Source: Acidobacteria bacterium RBG_13_68_16 (GTDB lineage: Bacteria > Acidobacteriota > Thermoanaerobaculia > Thermoanaerobaculales > Thermoanaerobaculaceae). Taken from it: DNA of 32,486 bases. Both the position numbers and the translations under genes were made by a program. The notes under the pieces are model-generated. The model did not search any database and was not told where the DNA came from. It saw only the letters and a program-made list of their open reading frames with translations. Positions within the stretch are counted from its first letter, which is position 1; the number at the start of each line of letters is the position of its first letter. Below are positions 16,336 through 23,776 of the stretch, in pieces. The stretch is taken from contig MEKI01000055.1 of NCBI GenBank assembly GCA_001766905.1, forward strand, positions 9,334-41,819. Direction: 5' to 3'.

Positions 16336-17465
16336 GCGCACAGCAGCTCCGCGTGACAGTCGCCGCGTCGCGCGCGGACCTCAAGCGTTTCGTGGATCTG
16401 GCCTGGCGGCTCTACGCCGGCGACCCTTGCTGGGTGCCGCCGCTCAAGAAACAGGTGCTCGGCTACCTCGACCTGAAGCATCCGTTCTACGCAAACGGGG
16501 CGGCCGAACGCGAGGTCTTCCTGGCCTGGCGAGGGACCCGCGTCGTGGGCCGGATCGCGGCCATCGTAAACCGGGCATACAACAGCTTCCACAACGACTC
16601 CTCGGGCTTCTTCGGCTTCTTCGAGTGCGAGGACGACCCGGTTGCCGCCGCCGAGCTGCTGGCGACTGCGGGTGCCTGGGTTAAGGCGCGCGGGTGCGAC
16701 ACGCAGGTCGGGCCCGTGAACCCATCCACGAACTACGAGGCCGGCCTGTTGGTCCACGGGTTCGATACGCCACCCTGCGTGATGATGACCTACAACCCGC
16801 CACGATACGCGGAGCTGCTGGAGAGGACCGGTCTCACGAAGGCGAAGGATCTGTACGCCTACGAGTCTGCCGTGCACCCGAAGTCTCTCGAGCGCCTCGC
16901 CAAGTTCGCCGAGCGCACGCACAAGCGCGAGCCGCAGCTCTCGACCCGGCCCGTCATCATCAAGCAGATGGTGTCCGAGGTCGCGATCGTCCGGCAGATC
17001 TACAACAGCGCTTGGGAGAAAAACTGGGGGTTCGTGCCGGCCAGCGAGCCGGAGTTCGACTGGCTGGCCAAGGAGCTGAAGCCTCTGGTCGATCCCCCGC
17101 TGGCCCGCATCGCGTTCATGGACCGCGAACCGGCCGGCTTCCTGCTCGCCATACCGGACGTCAACCCCGCTCTGGCGGCGCTCAACGGCGGTATGGCCAA
17201 CCCGATCCGCCTGCTGCGGGCGACGCTCATCGGGAGGAGGCGCGTCGGTCTGCGTTGCATCATCATGGGGGTCAAGGAGCAGTACCGGCTGCGCGGGATC
17301 GAGGGCGTCATGTTCCACGAAGGGCTCCAGGCTGCGCTGGACCGGGGGTACAAGACGTGCGAGTACTCCTGGATCCTCGAGGACAACGAGCTGACCAAGC
17401 GCACAGTGCGGCTTATGGATGCGGTGCACTCGAAGACGTACCGCATCTACTCCAAGCCCCTCTAG
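16332..17465 (+). CDS. GNAT-fold acyltransferase, bacterial ceramide synthase (bCerS)-like
   Basis: 377 residues. The N-terminal half has a GNAT-like core (LAWRGTRVVGRIAAIVNRAYN..., residues 64-84) and the family block VGPVNPSTNYEAGLLVHGFD (127-144) followed by PPCVMMTYNPPRYAELLERTG. The C-terminal half carries a second GNAT-like part (MDREPAGFLLAIPDVNPAL...CEYSWILEDNELTKRTV). Proteins of this type are usually annotated only as 'GNAT family N-acetyltransferase'. In Caulobacter a GNAT-family protein was shown to be the ceramide synthase that N-acylates the sphingoid base. The 4-nt overlap with spt and the reductase upstream support that role here. Direct homology to Caulobacter bCerS could not be tested, so the function is inference. 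No signal peptide or membrane helix is evident. Confidence 0.72.
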   Translation: MSAQQLRVTVAASRADLKRFVDLAWRLYAGDPCWVPPLKKQVLGYLDLKHPFYANGAAEREVFLAWRGTRVVGRIAAIVNRAYNSFHNDSSGFFGFFECEDDPVAAAELLATAGAWVKARGCDTQVGPVNPSTNYEAGLLVHGFDTPPCVMMTYNPPRYAELLERTGLTKAKDLYAYESAVHPKSLERLAKFAERTHKREPQLSTRPVIIKQMVSEVAIVRQIYNSAWEKNWGFVPASEPEFDWLAKELKPLVDPPLARIAFMDREPAGFLLAIPDVNPALAALNGGMANPIRLLRATLIGRRRVGLRCIIMGVKEQYRLRGIEGVMFHEGLQAALDRGYKTCEYSWILEDNELTKRTVRLMDAVHSKTYRIYSKPL

Positions 17466-17523
17466 GGTGCGCCTCCGGTTTCCGACCATCCGCTTTGTTG
17501 CGCATCACGGCCTCGCGCCCTCA

Positions 17524-17540
17524 TGTAGCCTCCGGCTACA
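17524..17540. terminator. Hairpin after the ceramide-like cluster
   Basis: TGTAGCC-TCC-GGCTACA is a perfect 7-bp stem with a TCC loop, 60 nt past the acyltransferase stop. No T-tract follows. The same GCC-TCC-GGC core forms the hairpin after tatC (21990-22008). Confidence 0.35.
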
Positions 17541-17585
17541 CTCCGGCGCGGGCCGCTCGCGCGCCTAGCGGCTGGCCGAATCCCG

Positions 17586-17776
17586 GCGGCGCGAGCTACG
17601 CGCCATTCGCGTAAGCCCTGCGGGTGGCAGCGCGGCTGCTGTTGGGTTTGCGGTCCAGACCTTCCTACACAAGCTCCGCACGCAGCGGCGCGGGCTACAC
17701 GCCATTCGCGTAGGCCCTGCACAGACGCGGCGCGGCTGCTGTTGGGTCTGCGGTCCAGCCTTTCCTACACGAGCTC
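17586..17776 (-). repeat. Two imperfect tandem copies (about 91 bp each) at the 3' end of tnaA
   Basis: Copy A (17586-17676) and copy B (17685-17776) share blocks such as GCCATTCGCGTA, GCGCGGCTGCTGTTGGGT and GCGGTCCAG, roughly four-fifths identical by eye with a variable centre. On the minus strand copy B begins with the last three codons and stop of tnaA (GAG CTC GTG TAG). Copy A begins with GAG CTT GTG TAG, the same Glu-Leu-Val-stop with a synonymous change. The 17466-17764 spacer otherwise holds no gene. Confidence 0.75.
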
Positions 17777-19138
17777 GAACGTGGCGGTGAAGTGGGGGAG
17801 GACCGCTGGGCGGTGGACGAAGCGCAAGCCCCGGATCTCACGCCGGTGCTGGTAGAGTTCAGTGATCCCTTCCACGACGTAGTCCATGTGGCTCTGTGTG
17901 TACACGCGGCGGGGGATTGCGAGCCGCACGAGGTCGAGGGCGGGCCAATTCCACGCGCCCGTTGCCCTATCTTGCGTGCCGAACATGACGTTGCCGATCT
18001 CGCAGGCGCGCACGCCGACGTGCTCGTAGAGTGCCACTGAGAGGGCCCACCCGGGGAACTTGTCGTCCGTCAGGTGGTCGCAGAACCTCCGGCCGTTGAT
18101 GTAGACGGCGTGGCCGCCGATCGGCTTGAGGAGCGGCACGCCGGCTTGCGCGAGGTGGTTGCCGACGTACGCGGTCGAGGCGATTCGGTACTTGAGGTAC
18201 TCTTCGTCGAGGATCTCCTCGATCCCGATCGCGAGCGCCTCGAGGTCGCGGCCGGCGAGACCGCCGTAGGTGATGAACCCCTCGGTCAGGATGAGCGCCG
18301 TGCGAATCTTCTCGGCCCACTCGTCGGAGTTGAGGGAGATCACCCCGCCGATGTTGCCGAAGGCGTCCTTCTTCATACTCATGACCGCGCCGTCGGAGAG
18401 GGCGAACATCTCGCAGGCGATCTCGCGCGGGGACTTGTCTGCGTACCCGGGCTCCCGGAGCTTGATGAAGAAGGCGTTCTCCGCGAAACGGGCCGCATCC
18501 AGCAAGAGGGGTATATGAAATCGTTCACAAATGGCGCGGGTGCCTCTCAGGTTCGCCATGGAGACGGGTTGCCCGCCGCCGGAGTTGTTGGTGACCGTGA
18601 TCAGCACGAACGGCACGCGCTCACGGCCCACCTCCGCAATGCAACGCTCGAGGTCGGCGAGATCGATGTTCCCCTTGAATGGGTGATCGAGGTCGGGGTC
18701 GAGCCCCTCAGGGATGACCATGTCGCGTGCCTCGGCGCCGGTGTCCTCGATGTTGGCGCGGGTCGTGTCGAAGTGGGTGTTGCCCGGGATCACGTCGCCG
18801 GCCTTGACCACCGCACGACACAGCAGCCGCTCGCTGGCGCGTCCCTGGTGGGTGGGGATCACGTGCGTGTGGCCGAAGATTCCCCGTACCGCCTCCTCGA
18901 AACGGAAGAAGCTGCGTGCCCCTGCGTACGACTCGTCACCCTCCATCACCCCGGCCCACTGGTGGGTGCTCATGGCGCCGGTGCCGGAGTCGGTCAGGAG
19001 GTCGATGAGCACGTGCTCAGCCTTGAGCCGGAAGGGGTTGTAGCCGGCCTGACGGATCAACGCCGCGCGCTCCTCGCGGCTCGTCATGCGGATCGGCTCT
19101 ACGACCTTGATGCGAAACGGCTCGATGATGGTCCTCAC
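17765..19138 (-). CDS. tnaA: Tryptophanase (PLP-dependent tryptophan indole-lyase)
   Basis: 457 residues from a GTG at 19138 with GGGAGG 5 nt upstream; an earlier GTG at 19186 has no ribosome site and adds non-conserved residues. The enzyme cleaves tryptophan to indole, pyruvate and ammonia. The PLP lysine is Lys257 (MSMKKDAFG). Overall it is closest to tyrosine phenol-lyase in wording (GGLAGRDLEALAIG, GGHAVYINGRRFCDHL, PRRVYTQSHMD). The specificity positions, however, are tryptophanase-like: Asp124 (HFDTT) where phenol-lyase has Thr124, Ile381 (RACEIG) where phenol-lyase has Arg381, and His449 (LPHFTA) where phenol-lyase has Phe. I therefore call tryptophanase. No tnaC leader or tryptophan permease is visible. 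It lies 71 nt downstream of the S41 protease gene on the same strand. Confidence 0.88.
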   Translation of the reverse strand: MRTIIEPFRIKVVEPIRMTSREERAALIRQAGYNPFRLKAEHVLIDLLTDSGTGAMSTHQWAGVMEGDESYAGARSFFRFEEAVRGIFGHTHVIPTHQGRASERLLCRAVVKAGDVIPGNTHFDTTRANIEDTGAEARDMVIPEGLDPDLDHPFKGNIDLADLERCIAEVGRERVPFVLITVTNNSGGGQPVSMANLRGTRAICERFHIPLLLDAARFAENAFFIKLREPGYADKSPREIACEMFALSDGAVMSMKKDAFGNIGGVISLNSDEWAEKIRTALILTEGFITYGGLAGRDLEALAIGIEEILDEEYLKYRIASTAYVGNHLAQAGVPLLKPIGGHAVYINGRRFCDHLTDDKFPGWALSVALYEHVGVRACEIGNVMFGTQDRATGAWNWPALDLVRLAIPRRVYTQSHMDYVVEGITELYQHRREIRGLRFVHRPAVLPHFTATFELV

Positions 19139-19209
19139 GGCGGCCTCCCGTCGTGCTGCACTCTGCCACGTGGGGTCAGGGTACACCGGGCCCGACCTAG
19201 GAAAGGAAT

Positions 19210-20850
19210 CTACGGAGGGGAAGAGGTCCCGCCCTGCGCGGCCGCCTGCACCGGCACTCTCCCAGGATGGGCGCGGGCCCGGAGCTTGGCGGCCTGGTCG
19301 AAGTACTTGAGGGCTTCCTGCAGCTGCTCGTCGGACTCGATGAATACGCTGTAGCCCGCGTTGAGGGAAACACCGGCGTTGAGAACCTCGGAGCGGATGG
19401 CGATCTCGATGTCCCGGCGGTCCTTCGGATCCGCAAGCGCTGCGTCAATCTCCTCGGGCGTAAGCCACTTTCTGTCCACCACGCTGGCGCGGAAGGCCTT
19501 GAGGACGGTGTCGTCCACGACGAAAGCGCGGGCCGCCGCGGCCTTGTCCGGCTTGTCAGCGAGGTGGGCGACCGCAAACTGGAAAAACGCCGAGTTCCCC
19601 AGCAGACGGGCCACCCGCTCGGAGTACTCGCCCTCCCGGACCTCGTGGTCGGGGGTGATGCCGCCTTCGCCGTACACCCTGCGGCCGGAGTCGGTGAAGT
19701 AGACGTGCGCCCCGGGCGGAGGGGTGGGGCGCGGCGCCAACGGGGACACGTCGCTCTCCTCCCTTGGGTGGACGTAGTCAAAAAAGGAGTCGAAGTCCCG
19801 CTGGATGCAGCGGCCGGACGGGGTGTAGTACTTGGCGGTCGTGAGCGCCAGGCCGGCGTCGCGCACGGGGTAGATGGTCTGCACGACGCCCTTACCGAAA
19901 GTGGTCTCGCCCACCACCAGTCCGCGGTCATGGTCCTGAAGCGTCCCGGCCACGATTTCGGCGGCCGAAGCCGACCCGCGGTTGACGAGCACCACCACGG
20001 ACCCCTTGAAGTGAAGCCCGTCGCGGGACGCGCGGTAGTCCTGATAGGAGTCCGTTGTGCGCCCTTTGGTGGAGAAGACCTCCTGGCCCGGCTCGAGCAG
20101 GAGGCCGGAGACCGCAACGGCCGAGTCCACGATGCCTCCCGGGTTGTCGCGCAAGTCGAGGAGCAACCGGGTGGCGCCCTCGGCCTGCAGCCGCTCGATC
20201 GCCCGCCGCACCTCGTCCCCGGTCGAGCGGATGAAGTCGGTGATTCGGACGTAGGCAGTGTCCTTGCCGATCATGAAGGCGTAGCGCACCGAATCCGCCG
20301 CGACGCGCGCACGCTGGATGGTCAGCTCCAAGGGCTCCGCCAACCCGGGTCGGCTCACCGTGATGCGCACCGTCGAGCCTTCGGGACCACGCAGCTTTCG
20401 GGCGGCGTCATCGAGGTCCATGGCCTCGGTGGACTGGCCGTCCACCGCCTCGATGGTGTCGCCGGCGCGAAGACCGACGCGGGCTGCCGGCGAACCCTCG
20501 ATCGGGGTGATAACCGTGATCTTCCCGCCACGAAGCGAGATGATGACCCCGATGCCGTGGAACGCCCCTTGCTGGCGTTCCCGCATGTGAGCATAGGCGT
20601 CCGGCCGCAGGAAGTTGGTGTGCGGGTCGAGGAGCGAGAGCATACCGTCGACGCTGGAATACACCAGGTCGTCCGGCTCAACCTTCAGCGGTGCGTTGGC
20701 GGTCACCAGGCGCAGGAGCTCCGCGTACCGGGTCATGAACTTGTCCGACCGCGAGAACTCGGCCCGCGAGACGTCGCCGGCGACAGCACCCGCGATAGCA
20801 CCCGCTCCGACCACCACCGACGCCAGGAGAACGCGTTGAACGGCCCGCAT
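19210..20850 (-). CDS. S41 carboxy-terminal processing protease with PDZ domain
   Basis: 546 residues from the ATG at 20850, with AGGGGG upstream. Residues 1-25 are a signal peptide or signal anchor (RVLLASVVVGAGAIAGAVAG). A PDZ domain covers about 95-180 (GIGVIISLRGGKITVITPIEGSPAARVGLRAGDTI). The protease core follows: LDLRDNPGG (232-239), Ser295 in NRGSASAAEIVAGTL and Lys320 in GETTFGKGVVQT. The 25-residue spacing equals that of the E. coli Tsp Ser430/Lys455 dyad. A C-terminal helical extension (about 390-546) is longer than in minimal CtpA enzymes. Such proteases trim or degrade envelope proteins in the periplasm. The gene is divergent from tatA; TATAGT (20886-20881 read on minus) could be its -10. 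Confidence 0.93.
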   Translation of the reverse strand: MRAVQRVLLASVVVGAGAIAGAVAGDVSRAEFSRSDKFMTRYAELLRLVTANAPLKVEPDDLVYSSVDGMLSLLDPHTNFLRPDAYAHMRERQQGAFHGIGVIISLRGGKITVITPIEGSPAARVGLRAGDTIEAVDGQSTEAMDLDDAARKLRGPEGSTVRITVSRPGLAEPLELTIQRARVAADSVRYAFMIGKDTAYVRITDFIRSTGDEVRRAIERLQAEGATRLLLDLRDNPGGIVDSAVAVSGLLLEPGQEVFSTKGRTTDSYQDYRASRDGLHFKGSVVVLVNRGSASAAEIVAGTLQDHDRGLVVGETTFGKGVVQTIYPVRDAGLALTTAKYYTPSGRCIQRDFDSFFDYVHPREESDVSPLAPRPTPPPGAHVYFTDSGRRVYGEGGITPDHEVREGEYSERVARLLGNSAFFQFAVAHLADKPDKAAAARAFVVDDTVLKAFRASVVDRKWLTPEEIDAALADPKDRRDIEIAIRSEVLNAGVSLNAGYSVFIESDEQLQEALKYFDQAAKLRARAHPGRVPVQAAAQGGTSSPP

Positions 20851-20859
20851 CGCACCCCC

Positions 20860-20888
20860 TTGGGAACGGGACTCTACCACACTATACT
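20860..20888 (+). promoter_or_regulatory. Promoter of tatA-tatC
   Basis: TTGGGA (20860-20865), 17-nt spacer, TATACT (20883-20888). The overlapping ACTATA (20881-20886) reads TATAGT on the other strand, so one AT-rich core may serve both divergent genes. Confidence 0.6.
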
Positions 20889-20926
20889 TGCGCGGCTGGA
20901 GGTGGCACGGCGCCACAGGGGGCAGC

Positions 20927-21211
20927 ATGTTCGGGTCGATCGGTCTTCCGGAGCTTCTGCTCATCTTTGTCATCGCCCTGCTGCTGTTCGGGCCGCGCAA
21001 GCTCCCGGACATCGGCAAGAGCCTGGGCAAGGCGATGGGTGAGTTCCGTCGCGCCTCCACCGACCTACAGAGGTCGCTGGAGGAAGAGGTGGCGGCCGAT
21101 GAGCTTCGCGCCGCCCGGCGGGAGGTTGAGGACGCCACAAAGCCGGTCCCCCCCACGGAGCCGTCCGCTCCCACCGAGGGGGCCCCGCCGCAGCCCACGG
21201 AGCCCAAGTAG
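20927..21211 (+). CDS. tatA: Twin-arginine translocase subunit TatA
   Basis: 94 residues; ATG at 20927 after AGGGGG. It starts MFGSIGLPELLLIFVIALLLFGP, one membrane helix, followed by the hinge FGPRKLPDIGKSLGKAMGEFRRA and an amphipathic helix, exactly the TatA/TatB plan. A charged and then Pro/Thr-rich tail (VPPTEPSAPTEGAPPQPTEPK) follows. TatA multimers form the pore that passes folded proteins across the inner membrane. No separate tatB is present, so this protein may serve both functions as in minimal TatAC systems. tatC begins 3 nt after the stop. Confidence 0.95.
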   Translation: MFGSIGLPELLLIFVIALLLFGPRKLPDIGKSLGKAMGEFRRASTDLQRSLEEEVAADELRAARREVEDATKPVPPTEPSAPTEGAPPQPTEPK

Positions 21212-21214
21212 GCG

Positions 21215-21985
21215 ATGGGCGAAGCGTGGCAGCGCTCCGGGGAGGCCGGAGAAGAGCTCACCCGCATGACCCTGCTGGAGCACCTGGAAGAGCTCCGGCG
21301 GCGGCTGGCGTGGTCGATCGCCGCGATCCTCGTCGGGTTCCTGCTGTGCTGGTACTGGGCGCCTCCGATTTTTGCCTGGCTCTCGGTACCGATCACCCAG
21401 TTCCTGCCTCCGGGCGAGAAGCTCGCCTTCACCGGCCTCGTGGACCCGTTCATGCTCTACATGAAGGTGGCCCTGCTGGCGGGCATCTTCCTCGCGTCGC
21501 CGGTGATCCTGTACCAATTCTGGCTGTTCGTGTCGCCCGCGCTGTACCGCCACGAGCGCCACATCGTGGTGCCTTTCGTCGCCTTCACGACGGTCTTTTT
21601 CTTGGGCGGGGGTTATTTCGGCTACAAGGTCGCGTTCCCGATGGTGGTCCATTTCCTGCTCCAGGTCGGGCAGGGCTTCCGCCAGGTGGTCACGATCAAC
21701 GAGTATTTCTCGATGGCAAGCAAGGTGATCCTCGGCCTCGGCCTGGTCTTCGAGCTCCCGGTGCTGATCCTGCTCCTCTCCCGCCTCGGGATTGTCACAC
21801 ACCGCTTTCTGCTGAAGTACTTCCGCTACGCGGTGCTCGTGATCTTCCTCATCGCCGCCGTCATCACCCCGACCCCGGACATCCCCACCCAATGCGTGTT
21901 CGCCCTCCCAATGATCGCTCTCTACCTCCTGGGGGTCCTGGTAGCCTGGGTGTTCGGGAAGAAGAGACCCGCCGAGGAGAGCTGA
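21215..21985 (+). CDS. tatC: Twin-arginine translocase subunit TatC
   Basis: 256 residues with six predicted membrane helices. The opening MTLLEHLEELRRRLAWSI (from residue 18) is the conserved TatC cytoplasmic N-terminus that contacts the twin-arginine signal. FPMVVHFLLQVG and INEYFSMASKVILGLGLVFELPVL are other family blocks, and the end PTPDIPTQCVFALPMIALYLLG is the last helix pair. TatC recognises the signal peptide and recruits TatA. An internal ATG at residue 18 could be the true start, but the listed ATG keeps the 3-nt spacing to tatA. The last 13 codons and stop recur downstream at 22084-22125 with only synonymous changes. Confidence 0.95.
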   Translation: MGEAWQRSGEAGEELTRMTLLEHLEELRRRLAWSIAAILVGFLLCWYWAPPIFAWLSVPITQFLPPGEKLAFTGLVDPFMLYMKVALLAGIFLASPVILYQFWLFVSPALYRHERHIVVPFVAFTTVFFLGGGYFGYKVAFPMVVHFLLQVGQGFRQVVTINEYFSMASKVILGLGLVFELPVLILLLSRLGIVTHRFLLKYFRYAVLVIFLIAAVITPTPDIPTQCVFALPMIALYLLGVLVAWVFGKKRPAEES

Positions 21986-21989
21986 GCGA

Positions 21990-22008
21990 GTCCCGCCTCC
22001 GGCGGGAC
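21990..22008 (+). terminator. Hairpin directly after tatC
   Basis: GTCCCGCC-TCC-GGCGGGAC is a perfect 8-bp stem with a 3-nt loop, starting 5 nt after the tatC stop. No T-run follows, so rho-independent termination is uncertain. Confidence 0.4.
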
Positions 22009-22083
22009 GAGCGTGGGGGTCCGGGGGGCTCGAGGCGGCGGGAGGGTGGTTGGGCTGCCGCCGGGCCCCCCGCAACGTATGGT

Positions 22084-22125
22084 GCATGGGTGTTCGGCAA
22101 GAAGCGGCCCGCGGAGGAAAGCTGA
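22084..22125 (+). pseudogene. Second copy of the tatC 3' end (last 13 codons plus stop)
   Basis: Codons here spell AWVFGKKRPAEES-stop, identical in protein to the tatC terminus at 21944-21985. The DNA differs at six positions over five codons, all synonymous (GCC/GCA, GGG/GGC, AGA/CGG, GCC/GCG, GAG/GAA). It is in a different frame from tatC, 140 bp downstream, with no start codon or membrane-coding part. It is a remnant of another tatC allele or paralogue, not a gene. Confidence 0.8.
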
Positions 22126-22129
22126 GCGC

Positions 22130-22250
22130 CTTAGGCAGGAAGAGGAAAAAGGGTAAGGGGAGGACAGGATCCAGGACCGTTGCCTGCTGTTCATTTTTCC
22201 TTTGATCTTTGCCGTCCGCCCGTTTTCCGCACTCCTCTCCTCACCTCCGG
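22130..22250. terminator. Purine/pyrimidine inverted tracts between tatC and glgA
   Basis: A purine-rich arm (about 22134-22167, GGCAGGAAGAGGAAAAAGGG...) is followed by an imperfect complementary pyrimidine-rich arm (about 22183-22215, ...CATTTTTCCTTTGATCTTTGCC). It separates convergent tatC and glgA and resembles the junction at 8417-8552. Confidence 0.45.
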
Positions 22251-22265
22251 GCGCGCGGGGACTGC

Positions 22266-23687
22266 TTAACCACCGAGGAGCATCTCGTAGAGCTTGACGT
22301 ACTCGCGGGCGGAGGCCTTCCAGGAGAAGTCGCGTTCCATGGCCCTCTCGCGAACCTCGGCGAGCCTCGTTGGGTTGGCGAGCAGCTTGAGGGCGCGCGA
22401 GAGCGTGGTCGCGAGCTCGGCCGGGCTCAGCTCCTCGAGCACAAAGCCGGTGCCCCCCTCCTGGCTCGCGTCCACCACCGTGTCCGCCAGGCCGCCGGTG
22501 CGAGTGACCACCGGCAGGGTCCCGTAGCGCATCGCGATCATCTGGCCCAGGCCGCACGGCTCGTAGCGGCTCGGCATGAGGAAGAGGTCGCTCGCCGCGT
22601 AGATCCGATGGGCCAGCCGCTCGTCGAAGCGGGTCAGGACCGCGACTCTGCCCGGGTGGGCGGCCTCTGCGGCGCGCATCGCCTCTTCATAGCGGCGCTC
22701 CCCGGTCCCCAGCACCACGAGGTCGAACCCCAACGAGACGACGTCGTCGAGTGCGGCCGCGAGGAGATCGGCCCCCTTCTGCTCCGCGAGCCTGGAAACC
22801 ATGCCCAGCAGCGGCCGACGGCTTTGTCCGACACCGGTCTCCGTGGCCAGCAGCTCACGGGCCGCACGCTTGCCCTCCTCGACATCGTCCGGGCCGTATG
22901 GGAGCTCGAGGTACGGGTCCCGCCCGGGGTCCCACTCCTCGAGGTCGAGACCGTTGAGGATTCCGAAAAGCTTGTCGCGGCGGCCCGCCAGGATGCCGTC
23001 GAGACGGCAGCCGAAGGCCGGGGTGAGGATCTCCCTCGCGTAGGTGGGCGAGACCGTGGTGAGGGCGTCGGCGCTCACCAGGCCGCCCTTGAGGAAGCTG
23101 ACCTGGCCGTAGAACTCCAGCAGATCCATGGTGAAGAGCTCACGCGGCAACCCGCAGGCCTCCAGCGCCCAGGGTGGGAACAGCCCCTGGTAGGCGAGGT
23201 TGTGGACGGTCAGAACGGTCCTTGCGCCCTGCAGGCCGAAGCGGACCTCGCCGTTGTGACGCAGGAGCAGGGGGGCGAGTGCCGCCTGCCAGTCGTGCGC
23301 GTGGACGATCTCAACTCCCCCGAGCTTGGCGAGGGCCAGGAGCGCGGCCCGGGCGAAGAAGGCGAAACGCACGGCGTTGTCGGGGAAATCGCCGTCGGGC
23401 AGGGAGTACAGGGCAGGTCGAACGTACAGCGCCGGGCAGTCAAGCAGGACGGCCCGTACTCCGCGGTGCGTCAGCACGTTGAGCCTCGCGGACAGCCCGA
23501 GCGCGCTCACCTCGCCGCGGGCCTCGCCGGGAAGGGCCTCCTTGAGCGTGAGCCGGTGGCCGGGCACCACGACGGTCACCTCGTGACCGAGGGCGGCGAG
23601 GGCCGGCGGCAGCGCCCCCGCCACGTCCGCCAGACCACCGGTCTTGGAGAACGGCACCACCTCGGACGCCAGATGAGCAATTCGCAT
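22266..23687 (-). CDS. glgA: Glycogen/starch synthase (GT5)
   Basis: 473 residues. The N-terminal KTGGLADV motif (residues 15-22), which binds the sugar nucleotide, and the C-terminal EPCGLGQMIAMRYGTLPVV block with the catalytic-region glutamate identify a GT5 glycogen synthase. HAHDWQAALAPLLLR, TVHNLAYQGLFP and GILNGLDLEEWDP are further family landmarks. It transfers glucose from ADP-glucose (or UDP-glucose) to the end of an alpha-1,4-glucan in the cytoplasm. The ATG at 23687 follows GGAGAGAG. galT ends 82 nt upstream on the same strand and a GH57 enzyme precedes that, so a glycogen-metabolism operon is likely. No glgC is present, which makes the donor supply an open point. Confidence 0.94.
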   Translation of the reverse strand: MRIAHLASEVVPFSKTGGLADVAGALPPALAALGHEVTVVVPGHRLTLKEALPGEARGEVSALGLSARLNVLTHRGVRAVLLDCPALYVRPALYSLPDGDFPDNAVRFAFFARAALLALAKLGGVEIVHAHDWQAALAPLLLRHNGEVRFGLQGARTVLTVHNLAYQGLFPPWALEACGLPRELFTMDLLEFYGQVSFLKGGLVSADALTTVSPTYAREILTPAFGCRLDGILAGRRDKLFGILNGLDLEEWDPGRDPYLELPYGPDDVEEGKRAARELLATETGVGQSRRPLLGMVSRLAEQKGADLLAAALDDVVSLGFDLVVLGTGERRYEEAMRAAEAAHPGRVAVLTRFDERLAHRIYAASDLFLMPSRYEPCGLGQMIAMRYGTLPVVTRTGGLADTVVDASQEGGTGFVLEELSPAELATTLSRALKLLANPTRLAEVRERAMERDFSWKASAREYVKLYEMLLGG

Positions 23688-23763
23688 GGCTCTCTCCTCG
23701 CCGACAGCCTACGCCGCTACCAGGTTCGCGGGTTCCGCGTGTTCTCCTCAAGCCGCCCGCCGT

Positions 23764-23776
23764 CGGCTGTCAGCCG
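23764..23776 (-). terminator. Hairpin embedded in the galT stop codon
   Basis: CGGCTG-A-CAGCCG on the minus strand contains the galT TGA. The 15-mer GACGGCTGACAGCCG is identical to that at the end of the E1 gene (13424-13438). It lies between galT and glgA and may reduce readthrough. Confidence 0.4.

Noticed and set aside
17462-17722. 86-codon minus-strand frame with the peptide QGLREWRVARAA twice
   Set aside because: The peptide repeat comes from the tandem DNA duplication; no ribosome site or family match.
17765-19138. Tyrosine phenol-lyase
   Set aside because: Arg381 and Thr124, needed for phenol-lyase specificity, are Ile and Asp here.
21226-22125. 299-codon frame running through tatC to the second tatC tail
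   Set aside because: Over tatC it is out of frame and nonsensical; only its last 13 codons match the TatC terminus, so it is not a fusion protein.
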